Positions 56,075 to 63,244 of a DNA stretch of 64,000 bases are shown here, piece after piece; position 1 is the stretch's first letter; every line of letters begins with the position of its first letter. The position numbers were made by a program, and so were the translations under genes. Below the pieces are notes generated by a model, which saw only the letters and a program-made list of their open reading frames with translations, had not been told where the DNA came from and ran no database searches. Origin of the DNA: Bacillus sp. OK048 (GTDB lineage Bacteria; Bacillota; Bacilli; Bacillales; Cytobacillaceae); the NCBI RefSeq assembly GCF_900103525.1, contig NZ_FNHN01000005.1, positions 248,001-312,000 on the forward strand, in the 5' to 3' direction.

Positions 56075-57151
56075 ATGGAATTCACAAAAAATGATATAAA
56101 AGTAACAAAAGGAGTAGCGATATTATTTATGCTGCTCCTTCATCTTTTTTGTAGGAAAGATGTTAATGGTTTGTATGAAACATTCCCAATAATAGATGGA
56201 GTTCCTTTGATTTACTATATTGGTTTGTTCGGTGATGCATGCGTGCCTATGTTTTGTTTTGCAAGTGGATATGGATTATTTGTAAGTATGAATAAGGCGA
56301 AGGGATCCATTCTAAAGAAGAATTTCATGAGAATTCTTAAATTACTTATTAACTATTGGATTGTTTTAATAATTTTTGTAGCTATAGGGGCAATGACTGG
56401 TATGTCTGAAATATTACCAGGTAGCCCAACTAAATTTCTTCTTAATTTCTTCGTATTATCTAATTCATATAATGGTGCATGGTGGTTCGTACAAACCTAT
56501 ATTATCCTTGTACTTTTAGCACCACCACTTTTCAAGGTAATTAAGAAGTATAATTCTATTACTATATTTTTGATATCTGGATTTATTTATTTAATTACTT
56601 ATATCCAACGTATAAAACAAGTTCTTGATTTCGGGGACAACTCTGCCATAAATATTCTTGTAAATGCAATTGTTTTGGTAGGTACTTCCCAATTGCCTTT
56701 TGTTGTAGGGGCTATTTTTGCAAAGGAAAAGATTTATTCAAAGTTATATAATACACTAAATAAATTTAAGCAGAAAAATTTAATTTGTATAGCTGGAATA
56801 CTTTCACTATTTATCATACATTCACTATATGAGTCAATGATAATAGCACCTATTACGGGCATCACATTTATTTGTTTTTTTAATTTAATCGATAAGAATC
56901 TTAACATTCAAAAGGGCCTAAACTTTATTAGTAGTCATTCAACAAACCTTTGGTTAACTCATATGTTCTTTTACATGACTATCTTTCCGAAGCTGACCTT
57001 TGCTCCTAAATACCCAATACTGATCTTTTGCTGGTTAATCATACTGTGCTTAATTTCTTCTTATATAATTAACCTTATTTATAAACCAATGATTCATTAT
57101 ATTGATAAGAAGAATTTAGTTTTAAATCTAAATAAAAAGATTGCAGGATAA
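56075..57151 (+). CDS. Acyltransferase family 3 membrane protein
   Basis: A 358-residue protein with about ten helices, starting NDIKVTKGVAILFMLLLHLF and with FCFASGYGLFV (about residue 67) and WWFVQTYIILVLLAPPLF (about 136). The family O-acetylates (or succinylates) exported polysaccharides. The N-terminal His in LLLHLF is the likely catalytic residue. It lies at the end of the eps cluster after the remnant of another acyltransferase. Confidence 0.87.
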   Translation: MEFTKNDIKVTKGVAILFMLLLHLFCRKDVNGLYETFPIIDGVPLIYYIGLFGDACVPMFCFASGYGLFVSMNKAKGSILKKNFMRILKLLINYWIVLIIFVAIGAMTGMSEILPGSPTKFLLNFFVLSNSYNGAWWFVQTYIILVLLAPPLFKVIKKYNSITIFLISGFIYLITYIQRIKQVLDFGDNSAINILVNAIVLVGTSQLPFVVGAIFAKEKIYSKLYNTLNKFKQKNLICIAGILSLFIIHSLYESMIIAPITGITFICFFNLIDKNLNIQKGLNFISSHSTNLWLTHMFFYMTIFPKLTFAPKYPILIFCWLIILCLISSYIINLIYKPMIHYIDKKNLVLNLNKKIAG

Positions 57152-57419
57152 AGTACATTCTTGGTGAATTTATTATTAAAACTTGAGAGTAGGTGTACAA
57201 CAAGTCATCGTTCTTCCAATCCTTGATTGATAGAGCTATCTACGACGTTAGTGAAGAATTAACGTTACTAATTTAGATTTTTCTTATTCAGAACAAATGG
57301 AGAAATTGTTAAAAAAGGATAGAATTTAGTGTGAGGAGTCATCTACCTTCTTTTTTTTGAATAGTAAGAAAGGATTACTATCACTTGTTTAGCGAAAATA
57401 TAAGGATTGGTGCTGCAAA

Positions 57420-57902
57420 ATGCGATTTATTGGCCGTTTTATGCTTACGTTATTTCCATTTATTTATATGTTCTTAATTTGGCAGCAAACAAGTAAATTT
57501 GACCCGGAATCAGTTAGTGGTTTATCAACAGTTTTAAGTGATGTTGTTATTCTTGCTATAGGGGGAACATTGGAACTTGCCCATCTTTTTGAATTTAGCA
57601 TCCTATACTGCCTAATAATAATGGCGTTGCTTTGTTATGGATACTTGAATAAGTGGAAAGAGACATTAGCTATTGTGATTTCACTTTTATATGGACTAGC
57701 GGATGAAATTCATCAATTATTCGTCCCATTTAGGTCTTTTTCCATTATAGATTTAATAAAAAATTCAATAGGGATTTTGGTAATATGGTACTTCATCCAT
57801 CAAAAATACTTTACTAAAAAGGACTCAAGATTGGGTTCTTTTTTTAGAAAAATAACAACGTTTTTTAAAAAGGAAAAGGCGAATACTTCTATTAAGTTAT
57901 AA
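57420..57902 (+). CDS. VanZ-family membrane protein
   Basis: A 160-residue protein with four membrane helices and the VanZ signature DEIHQLFVPFRSFSIIDLIKN (in parts, about residues 97-117). VanZ proteins are of poorly known function; some give teicoplanin tolerance. The 268-base gap before it holds no further gene. Confidence 0.88.
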   Translation: MRFIGRFMLTLFPFIYMFLIWQQTSKFDPESVSGLSTVLSDVVILAIGGTLELAHLFEFSILYCLIIMALLCYGYLNKWKETLAIVISLLYGLADEIHQLFVPFRSFSIIDLIKNSIGILVIWYFIHQKYFTKKDSRLGSFFRKITTFFKKEKANTSIKL

Positions 57903-58000
57903 CGAATGTTATGTTAATGTTCGAATACTATCTTTTAACATGGGGGATAACTTTTTTGAATAAAAATTTTTACAAAAAGTAAATATATCACACAAAAATA

Positions 58001-58033
58001 GTTCTTTGAAGAGAACGGGTTGTGCGATATAAT
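58001..58033 (+). promoter_or_regulatory. Orphan promoter with SinR-type operator over the -35 box
   Basis: GTTCTTTGAAGAGAAC (58001-58016) is a perfect GTTCT-N6-AGAAC palindrome. Its centre, TTGAAG (58006-58011), and TATAAT (58028-58033) form a promoter with a 16-bp spacer. The IS3 element begins about 45 bases downstream, so the promoter has probably lost its original gene. Confidence 0.6.
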
Positions 58034-58123
58034 TAGTTTGATACACTAGTGATGCATTAATTTAATTTCACTATTAGTTAAGGTCAAGTAGACTACAGTT
58101 ACTATTACTGAGGAGAATCTATT

Positions 58124-58414
58124 ATGACCAAAAGAGAGCGTAGAAAGTTTACTGAAGAATTCAAGCACCAAATGGTCCAGCTCTATTTGAACGGGAAACC
58201 TAGAAAAGAAATTATTCGTGAATATGACCTGACTCCATCGTCACTGGATAAGTGGTTGGGTCAAAATAAGACAAGCGGATCATTTAAGGAAAAGGACAAT
58301 AAAACACCGGAGGAAACAGAATTGATTAAACTCCGGAAGGAAAATAAGCAGTTACTGATGGAGAACGATATTATAAAGCAAGCAGCGCTGATACTAGGAC
58401 GCAGGAAAATGTGA
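58124..58414 (+). CDS. IS3-family transposase OrfA
   Basis: A 96-residue DNA-binding protein with a helix-turn-helix (RKFTEEFKHQMVQLYLNG and KEIIREYDLTPSSLDKW) and a C-terminal leucine-zipper-like helix (ELIKLRKENKQLLMENDIIK). The ATG follows GAGGAGA. It ends ATGTGA, overlapping the GTG start of orfB. Confidence 0.93.
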   Translation: MTKRERRKFTEEFKHQMVQLYLNGKPRKEIIREYDLTPSSLDKWLGQNKTSGSFKEKDNKTPEETELIKLRKENKQLLMENDIIKQAALILGRRKM

Positions 58415-59244
58415 TACGTAATAACCAACACAAATACTCGATTTCAGCAATGTGCAAGGTCCTACAACTTCCGAGAAGCACCTATTATTATGAAGTGAAA
58501 GAAAGGGCAAAAGAGGATGACATTACATCCGATGTGATTGATATTTTTCAGGCAAGTCGTCAAAACTATGGAACCCGCAAAATAAAAGTAGAATTAAAGA
58601 AACGTGGTTTAATCGTTTCTAGACGCCGAATTGGGCGAATTATGAAAGAGCAGGGCCGTGTCTCAGCTTACACTGTAGCTCAATTTAAACCACATTCGAA
58701 ATCATGTAATGAATCTGAACAGAAGAATGAATTAAACCGCAAGTTTGACCAGGAAGAAGAAATGTCAGCGATAGTGAGCGATTTAACGTACGTAAGAGTC
58801 AATCAAAAATGGCATTATGTATGTATGTTTGTCGACCTCTTTAATCGGGAAATCGTGGGCTGCAGCACAGGTCCAAACAAAGATGCATTACTAGTTTATC
58901 GTGCATTAGCCTCCATCAAAGTGGATCACAATAAGGTACAGATTTTCCATACTGATCGAGGAAATGAGTTTAAAAATAAACTGATTGACGATGCCTTAAA
59001 GACCTTTAATATTCAACGTTCTTTAAGCATGAAGGGCTGCCCGTATGACAATGCCGTAGCTGAAGCCACGTTCAAAATCATCAAAACAGAACTTGTTAAG
59101 GGACGACATTTTGATAGTTTAGAAGATTTGACAAGAGAATTACATGACTATGTCCACTGGTTTAATTACTTACGAATTCATGGAACACTTGGTTATGTAA
59201 GTTCCATTGATTACAAAAATGCAGACCTTAAGGAATTTGTCTAG
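58411..59244 (+). CDS. IS3-family transposase OrfB (DDE integrase)
   Basis: A 277-residue integrase-like catalytic subunit. An N-terminal HTH_21 region (RQNYGTRKIKVELKKRGL) is followed by the rve core with Asp in SDLTYVRV (about residue 123), Asp in HTDRGNEF (about 183) and Glu in NAVAEATFKIIKTE (about 217-230). The frame is intact, so the element may be active. The start is the GTG overlapping the end of orfA. Confidence 0.93.
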   Translation: MIRNNQHKYSISAMCKVLQLPRSTYYYEVKERAKEDDITSDVIDIFQASRQNYGTRKIKVELKKRGLIVSRRRIGRIMKEQGRVSAYTVAQFKPHSKSCNESEQKNELNRKFDQEEEMSAIVSDLTYVRVNQKWHYVCMFVDLFNREIVGCSTGPNKDALLVYRALASIKVDHNKVQIFHTDRGNEFKNKLIDDALKTFNIQRSLSMKGCPYDNAVAEATFKIIKTELVKGRHFDSLEDLTRELHDYVHWFNYLRIHGTLGYVSSIDYKNADLKEFV

Positions 59245-59261
59245 TTTAGTGTTGACATACC

Positions 59262-59371
59262 ATGACAATCATTGTCATTGCTCATCAAGTAAACGTGTTA
59301 GATGAAGTAGGATTATTCAAAGAGGAGAATTTGGTCAACTTGCAAGGGAAAAAAGTATGTTTGGTCAATAA
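59262..59371 (+). pseudogene. C-terminal remnant of an ABC exporter gene
   Basis: Immediately after the IS right end, the sequence encodes MTIIVIAH, then after a deletion VLDEVG, and in another frame IIQRGEFGQLAREKSMFGQ. These match, in order, MTVIIIAHRLS, VLDQGE and IIQQGQFGQLANEKHGMF of the lasso-cluster ABC exporter's last 60 residues. The rest of the gene is absent. The remainder of 59245-59545 shows no gene. Confidence 0.75.
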
Positions 59372-59502
59372 TACAAGACCAAATTGAAGCTTAGTAACAA
59401 CATTCAATATTTACCCATAGCTTCAACCAATCTAAAATATCCTTAGTTGATATTAATTCGATTAAAGAAACAAAGAATTAAGGGTGACAATATCCTTCTT
59501 GA

Positions 59503-59546
59503 AGAATAGTCCCAAGAATAAAATATTTATTCTATGGGACTATTTT
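59503..59546 (+). terminator. Rho-independent terminator (possibly bidirectional)
   Basis: AATAGTCCCA with TGGGACTATT plus an inner AGAATA/TATTCT pair form a long stem followed by TTTTTATTT on the plus strand. It lies at the convergent end of the DUF421 gene. Confidence 0.7.
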
Positions 59547-60250
59547 TATTTATACAAAAAAACCTCCAAATGGTTATTACAATCAATGGTTGCAAGCAGC
59601 ACGTTTTTAATATTTGTATGATATAGATTTTCTAGCTTCTCAACAACCCAGTCCTCATTTATGTTCACTTGTTTTAATACGTTGGAATAGATGGTACCTT
59701 CCTTAATAATCGTCCTTGGAAGGTCAAATGGTTCAATTTCCATTTTATATGTTGCAGGTGTAATAGGGTTATATTTTGGATCCAAAAAAACGGATACTTT
59801 CCCATCAGCTTCCCACAATGCTAATGCAACTTTTTTAATATCCTCAACTTTTTCTTCCCGTAATTCTTCTAACAAAAGATCGATTGATATTCGTGCTTTA
59901 TATAATCCTTTATAGATAATCTCCCCGTCCCTAACAAGTGTGATGGGGGCAGGATTAATTAGGTTTCTTATTCGTGGAAATTTTAAAATAGTATAAACAC
60001 TGCCAATATACAATATCACCAAAACCACTGTAGTCGTAAGAGAACCTTTTAGTCCAAGATGTTCATCTGATAATGGGTGAGCAATGATGTTCCCGATTAT
60101 TAGAGCAATTGCAAAATCAATCAATCTTAGCTGAGCGATGGAACGCTGACCCATCACCTTGGCTACAAGAATTAAAAAGAAATAGGCTACGACTGCACGA
60201 AGAGTCCATTCTAATGTTGTTAGTGTTTCCTGACTATGAAAGAAATCCAT
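59546..60250 (-). CDS. DUF421 (YetF/YdfR-like) membrane protein, copy 1
   Basis: A 234-residue protein with three N-terminal helices and the family segments KVMGQRSIAQLRLIDFAIALIIG (in parts, about 30-55) and NPAPITLVRDGEI, followed by a soluble YetF C-terminal domain. Related proteins occur in Bacillus spore germination or membrane contexts; the function is unknown. ATG 60250 has AAGGA 10 bases upstream. It follows the lactonase gene by 26 bases, and the pair is duplicated at 62511-64000. Confidence 0.87.
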   Translation of the reverse strand: MDFFHSQETLTTLEWTLRAVVAYFFLILVAKVMGQRSIAQLRLIDFAIALIIGNIIAHPLSDEHLGLKGSLTTTVVLVILYIGSVYTILKFPRIRNLINPAPITLVRDGEIIYKGLYKARISIDLLLEELREEKVEDIKKVALALWEADGKVSVFLDPKYNPITPATYKMEIEPFDLPRTIIKEGTIYSNVLKQVNINEDWVVEKLENLYHTNIKNVLLATIDCNNHLEVFLYK

Positions 60251-60276
60251 CGTTAACACATCCTTAGAGGTAAGCC

Positions 60277-61335
60277 CTAATTTCTTAAAAACTTAACACA
60301 AACAGGGTGTGGTACCTTAATATCAGATTGTAAAAGAGTCAATCTTCCTGTGCTTTTATCTCTTGCATATAAAACAATATTGCTTGATTCTTGATTAGAA
60401 GCAACAATGAATTTTTCAGAAGGGTCAATTTCAAAATCCCTTGGCCATTCCCCTTCGGTTGAGGTGTGCTCCACGAAGTTCAGTTCACCGGATTCTTGGT
60501 TTATTTGAAAGAGGGCAATACTGTTATGCCCACGATTACCAGCATAAACAAAACGGCCATCTCCAGAAATATGAATGGCACTTCCTTGGTTATTTTCTTT
60601 AAAGTTTTCCGGCAAAGTAGATATATATTGTAGCTCAGTAAAATGCGCGTTTTCCGGATGATAGTTCAATACAATTACCTCAGAGCTAAACTCGGTCATA
60701 ATATAAGCATATTTGCCATTAGGATGGAATTCGAGGTGCCTCGGACCGCTTCCAGCTTTCAATGGCAGTAGGTTTACTTTTTCAAGTCTACCATTGTCAT
60801 TTACTTTATAGGAAATTAGGGCATCAATACCCAGTTCAACCACCGCTAAGAATTTTTCATCTGGGGTTAACCCTGCATAATGAGTATGCGCCTTTTCCTG
60901 TCTTGGGTCAGGACCTGAACCCTCATGTTTCATAATCGAAACAGCAGGTTGTACGGATCCGTTTTCTTGTTCAAGCAAATAAGAATCTACCGTTCCTTTA
61001 TGGTAATTAGCACTAAAAAGATAGTTATTATTAGTGTCTACACTTACATGGCATGGTGGTGATCCCTCTGAAAATTGACTGTTTAGTACTTTTAATTCAC
61101 CGTTATCGGTAATAGAGAAAGCTGCTATTCCCCCTAATTCTCCTTCTTTTACAACTGAATATAGGCGGCGATTATTTGGGCTAATTGTTAGGTAGGTTGG
61201 GTTTTCTAACCTGGCAGCAACTTTAATGTCTACTATAGTTCTGTTATCCGTGTCTAGTGTGAAAGAATAGATTCCTTCGCTATCTCCTTTCGTGTAGGTT
61301 CCAATAAAACCTGTGAAACGTTTTTTTTCAGTCAT
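60277..61335 (-). CDS. Lactonase family beta-propeller protein, copy 1
   Basis: A 352-residue cytosolic seven-bladed propeller of the 6-phosphogluconolactonase (YkgB/Pgl) type. It begins TGFIGTYTKGDSEGIYSF and has GSGPDPRQEKAHTHYAGLTPD (in parts, about 135-155) and DWPRDF-like GEWPRDFEIDPSEKF near 300. It may hydrolyse 6-phosphogluconolactone or another lactone. The ATG at 61335 follows AAAGGAG. It is the first gene of a lactonase-DUF421 operon. Confidence 0.88.
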   Translation of the reverse strand: MTEKKRFTGFIGTYTKGDSEGIYSFTLDTDNRTIVDIKVAARLENPTYLTISPNNRRLYSVVKEGELGGIAAFSITDNGELKVLNSQFSEGSPPCHVSVDTNNNYLFSANYHKGTVDSYLLEQENGSVQPAVSIMKHEGSGPDPRQEKAHTHYAGLTPDEKFLAVVELGIDALISYKVNDNGRLEKVNLLPLKAGSGPRHLEFHPNGKYAYIMTEFSSEVIVLNYHPENAHFTELQYISTLPENFKENNQGSAIHISGDGRFVYAGNRGHNSIALFQINQESGELNFVEHTSTEGEWPRDFEIDPSEKFIVASNQESSNIVLYARDKSTGRLTLLQSDIKVPHPVCVKFLRN

Positions 61336-61459
61336 CACTTAAACTCCTTTAATTAAATATAATTTATTTATAATATCAAACTAGCCATCGAATTATTTAC
61401 ATCTATCTGGTCTGTAATAAATGTTCTTTGTGAGTGTATGTCTTATGATTACATTAAAT

Positions 61460-61503
61460 GCGGAAAATAAACAAGTAAAAAGTATAACTTGTTTATTTTC
61501 CGC
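61460..61503. repeat. Perfect 17-bp inverted repeat
   Basis: GCGGAAAATAAACAAGT and its exact complement flank a 10-base loop. There is no T run after it. It lies in the 640-base gap between the lactonase gene and sinI, about 120 bases upstream of the lactonase start. Confidence 0.7.
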
Positions 61504-61812
61504 AAATAGTCATATTAACTATTTCAGTGGAGTATATGTATCTACTACCTTCTTCCCAATTTATAAACAACAAACAGTTCCTTATTGCACTATTAATATT
61601 TCTTTATAATGAACTAACCTATTGATTTTTATATTTGTAAATAAATACATCGTTAACTTCTTCTAAGGATGATAATAACCATTACTTCAATAATTTTACA
61701 TAATACCGGTCCTTTCTACCTGCAATTGAATTAAATTTGTTATCTTATATTTATATTTGTAACAGTTCTATGGAAAAAATGTAAAAAGGTGTCGTAATTT
61801 TTGGAATTTTTT

Positions 61813-61844
61813 TTGTTCTATATAAAGAATTAATGTGGTACTAT
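61813..61844 (+). promoter_or_regulatory. Promoter of the riboswitch-sinI unit with SinR-like operator
   Basis: GTTCTATATAAAGAAT (61815-61830) is a one-mismatch GTTCT-N6-AGAAC palindrome. It overlaps the expected -35 region of an extended -10 promoter, TGGTACTAT (61836-61844). Transcription would start near 61851, shortly before the riboswitch. Operator function is inferred. Confidence 0.5.
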
Positions 61845-61867
61845 TTTCTTATAAACTTTATAGCTTT

Positions 61868-61956
61868 AATAAGATAAAGGCAAACCTCTCGAAAGATAGG
61901 GACGCAAAGCTACAGGTCTAAAGTACTGAACAATGATGGCTGAGCTGCTAAATACT
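61868..61956 (+). promoter_or_regulatory. Cyclic-di-GMP-I (GEMM) riboswitch
   Basis: The conserved GEMM-I blocks occur in order: AAAGGCAAACC, CGAAAG, GGGACGCAAAGC, a P3 arm starting GGTCTAAAG, and GGCTGAGCTGC. The tetraloop GAAA and its receptor-side CAAAG sequence are visible. It lies 26 bases before a SinI-like gene. No intrinsic terminator intervenes; instead TAGG and CCTA around the AGGGGG ribosome site can pair, suggesting control of translation. Confidence 0.88.
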
Positions 61957-61981
61957 ATATTTTAGGGGGACACCTAGTACT

Positions 61982-62110
61982 ATGTTAACCGCACTAGTAG
62001 ATGAAAAAGAACTAGATAAGGAATGGATTGGCCTCATTTTAGAAGCTCGAAATTTTGGAATTACGGTTGATGAAATTAAGGACTTCCTAAAAGAAACTAC
62101 TCATACTTAA
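61982..62110 (+). CDS. sinI: SinI-like antirepressor
   Basis: A 42-residue protein containing LDKEWIGLILEARNFGITVD (11-30) followed by EIKDFL. This matches the helical hook of B. subtilis SinI (LDQEWVELMVEAKEANISPEEIRKYL in two parts from memory), the part that pairs with the SinR C-terminal hook. It lacks an HTH domain, so it is a SinI, not SlrR, type protein. The ATG lies 11 bases after AGGGGG. Its leader is a c-di-GMP riboswitch. A SinR-like partner is encoded 14 kb away in the eps cluster. Confidence 0.82.
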   Translation: MLTALVDEKELDKEWIGLILEARNFGITVDEIKDFLKETTHT

Positions 62111-62199
62111 AAATGTCCTCCTTGGATTTTTATCTGCATAGCAAATCAGCCATAATCGCTTACATTAGGGGTTCAATGGAAAAAAGAACTTGCTTTAAC

Positions 62200-62231
62200 A
62201 AAAAATGTCCATTAAAATGGGCCTTTTTTCG
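62200..62231 (+). terminator. Rho-independent terminator of sinI
   Basis: AAAAAATGTCCAT pairs with ATGGGCCTTTTTT around a 4-base loop (two weak pairs), ending in T6. It lies about 90 bases after the sinI stop. An open frame spanning 62113-62451 crosses it and is doubtful; nothing else is seen in 62111-62460. Confidence 0.65.
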
Positions 62232-62465
62232 TGTTAAGGGGATTAAACAATATATGGATTTTATTGATTACCAATTTTTTAGCTATGATAGTGTTAAGCA
62301 CAGTATGATAGAAATCCGTCATTGGATATTCCCTTCAAAATTTGATCTCTCATGTGAACTAGGAGAGATACAAAAGGGAAGCTCCATTATTAAAATGTAC
62401 ATATCGTTATATAAGAATAGGATATCAGGACTAGTAAAGGTAATTTTTTAAAATGATTCAAATAA

Positions 62466-62514
62466 AAAAATAGAGCACGTAAGGGAATAGTACCCTTACG
62501 GTGCTCTATTTTAT
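62466..62514 (-). terminator. Rho-independent terminator of the second DUF421 gene
   Basis: TAGAGCAC-GTAAGGG pairs with CCCTTAC-GGTGCTCTA; on the minus strand it is followed by TTTTTTT. It probably works in both directions. Confidence 0.85.
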
Positions 62515-63215
62515 TTATAAAGGAAAACCCTTAAATTGTCTTTTTGATCAATGGTTGCAAGCAGCACATGTTTTATATTTGTATGATATAGATTTTCCAG
62601 CTTGTCAACAACCCAGACCTCATCTTTGTTCATTTGTTTTAGTAAATCAGAATTAATGGTACCTTCCTTAATAATCGTTTTTGGAAGGTCAAAGGGTTCA
62701 GTAACCAAGTTATAGGTAGATGGGGTGATTGCTTCATATTTTGGATCCAAGAATACCGAAACTTTTCCATCTGTCTCCCACAATGCCAGTGCTACCTTTT
62801 TAACATCTGCTGCCTTTTTTTTCCTTAATTCTTCTAATAAAATATCGATTGATATTCTTGCTTTTTTTAATCCATTAAAGATAATCTCTCCGTCCTTAAC
62901 AAGGGTAACAGGTTCGGGATTTATTAGTTTTCTAATTCGCGGCCATTTTAAAATAGAATATATACTGCCAATATACAATATCACTAAAACCGATGTAGTC
63001 GTAATAGAACCTTTTAGTCCAAGACGTTCATCTGACAAGGGGTGGGCAATGATGTTCCCAATAACAAGAGTAATTGCGAAATCAATTAATCTTAGCTGAG
63101 CAATGGAACGCTGTCCCATTGCTTTGGCCACAATAATCAAAAAGAAATAGGCAACGACAGCACGTAGAATCCACTCCATTGTCGTTAAGGATTCCTGACT
63201 TTGAAAGAAACTCAT
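62511..63215 (-). CDS. DUF421 (YetF/YdfR-like) membrane protein, copy 2
   Basis: A 234-residue paralogue of the protein at 59546-60250, nearly identical over KAMGQRSIAQLRLIDFAI and the C-terminal ENLYHTNIK region, with differences concentrated in the linker and tail. The start ATG 63215 mirrors that of copy 1. It lies downstream of a second lactonase gene. Confidence 0.87.
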   Translation of the reverse strand: MSFFQSQESLTTMEWILRAVVAYFFLIIVAKAMGQRSIAQLRLIDFAITLVIGNIIAHPLSDERLGLKGSITTTSVLVILYIGSIYSILKWPRIRKLINPEPVTLVKDGEIIFNGLKKARISIDILLEELRKKKAADVKKVALALWETDGKVSVFLDPKYEAITPSTYNLVTEPFDLPKTIIKEGTINSDLLKQMNKDEVWVVDKLENLYHTNIKHVLLATIDQKDNLRVFLYK

Positions 63216-63244
63216 CGAAGACACGTCCTTTTATTCAGTTAAGA

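Larger units (their letters stand above)
58075..59264 (+). mobile_element. IS3-family insertion sequence
   Basis: It contains two overlapping transposase frames. The right end reads GTTTAGTGTTGACATACCA; its complement and the left region TTAAGGTCAAGTAGACTA share GTCAA and ACTA blocks, so the terminal repeats are imperfect and the exact ends approximate. No target duplication could be assigned. The right end abuts an ABC-transporter remnant, suggesting a deletion on the left side of the insertion. Confidence 0.85.

Noticed and set aside
57279-57294. Possible sixth SinR-type site (TTTCT...AGAAC) before the VanZ gene
   Set aside because: Only one half matches and the spacing is 5 rather than 6, so it is indistinguishable from chance.
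61421-61609. A 62-codon open frame between the lactonase gene and sinI
   Set aside because: It lacks a ribosome site and runs through a perfect inverted repeat; composition is not protein-like.
62113-62451. A 112-codon open frame directly after sinI
   Set aside because: It has no ribosome site and crosses a good terminator hairpin at 62200-62231; no family-like features were seen in it.
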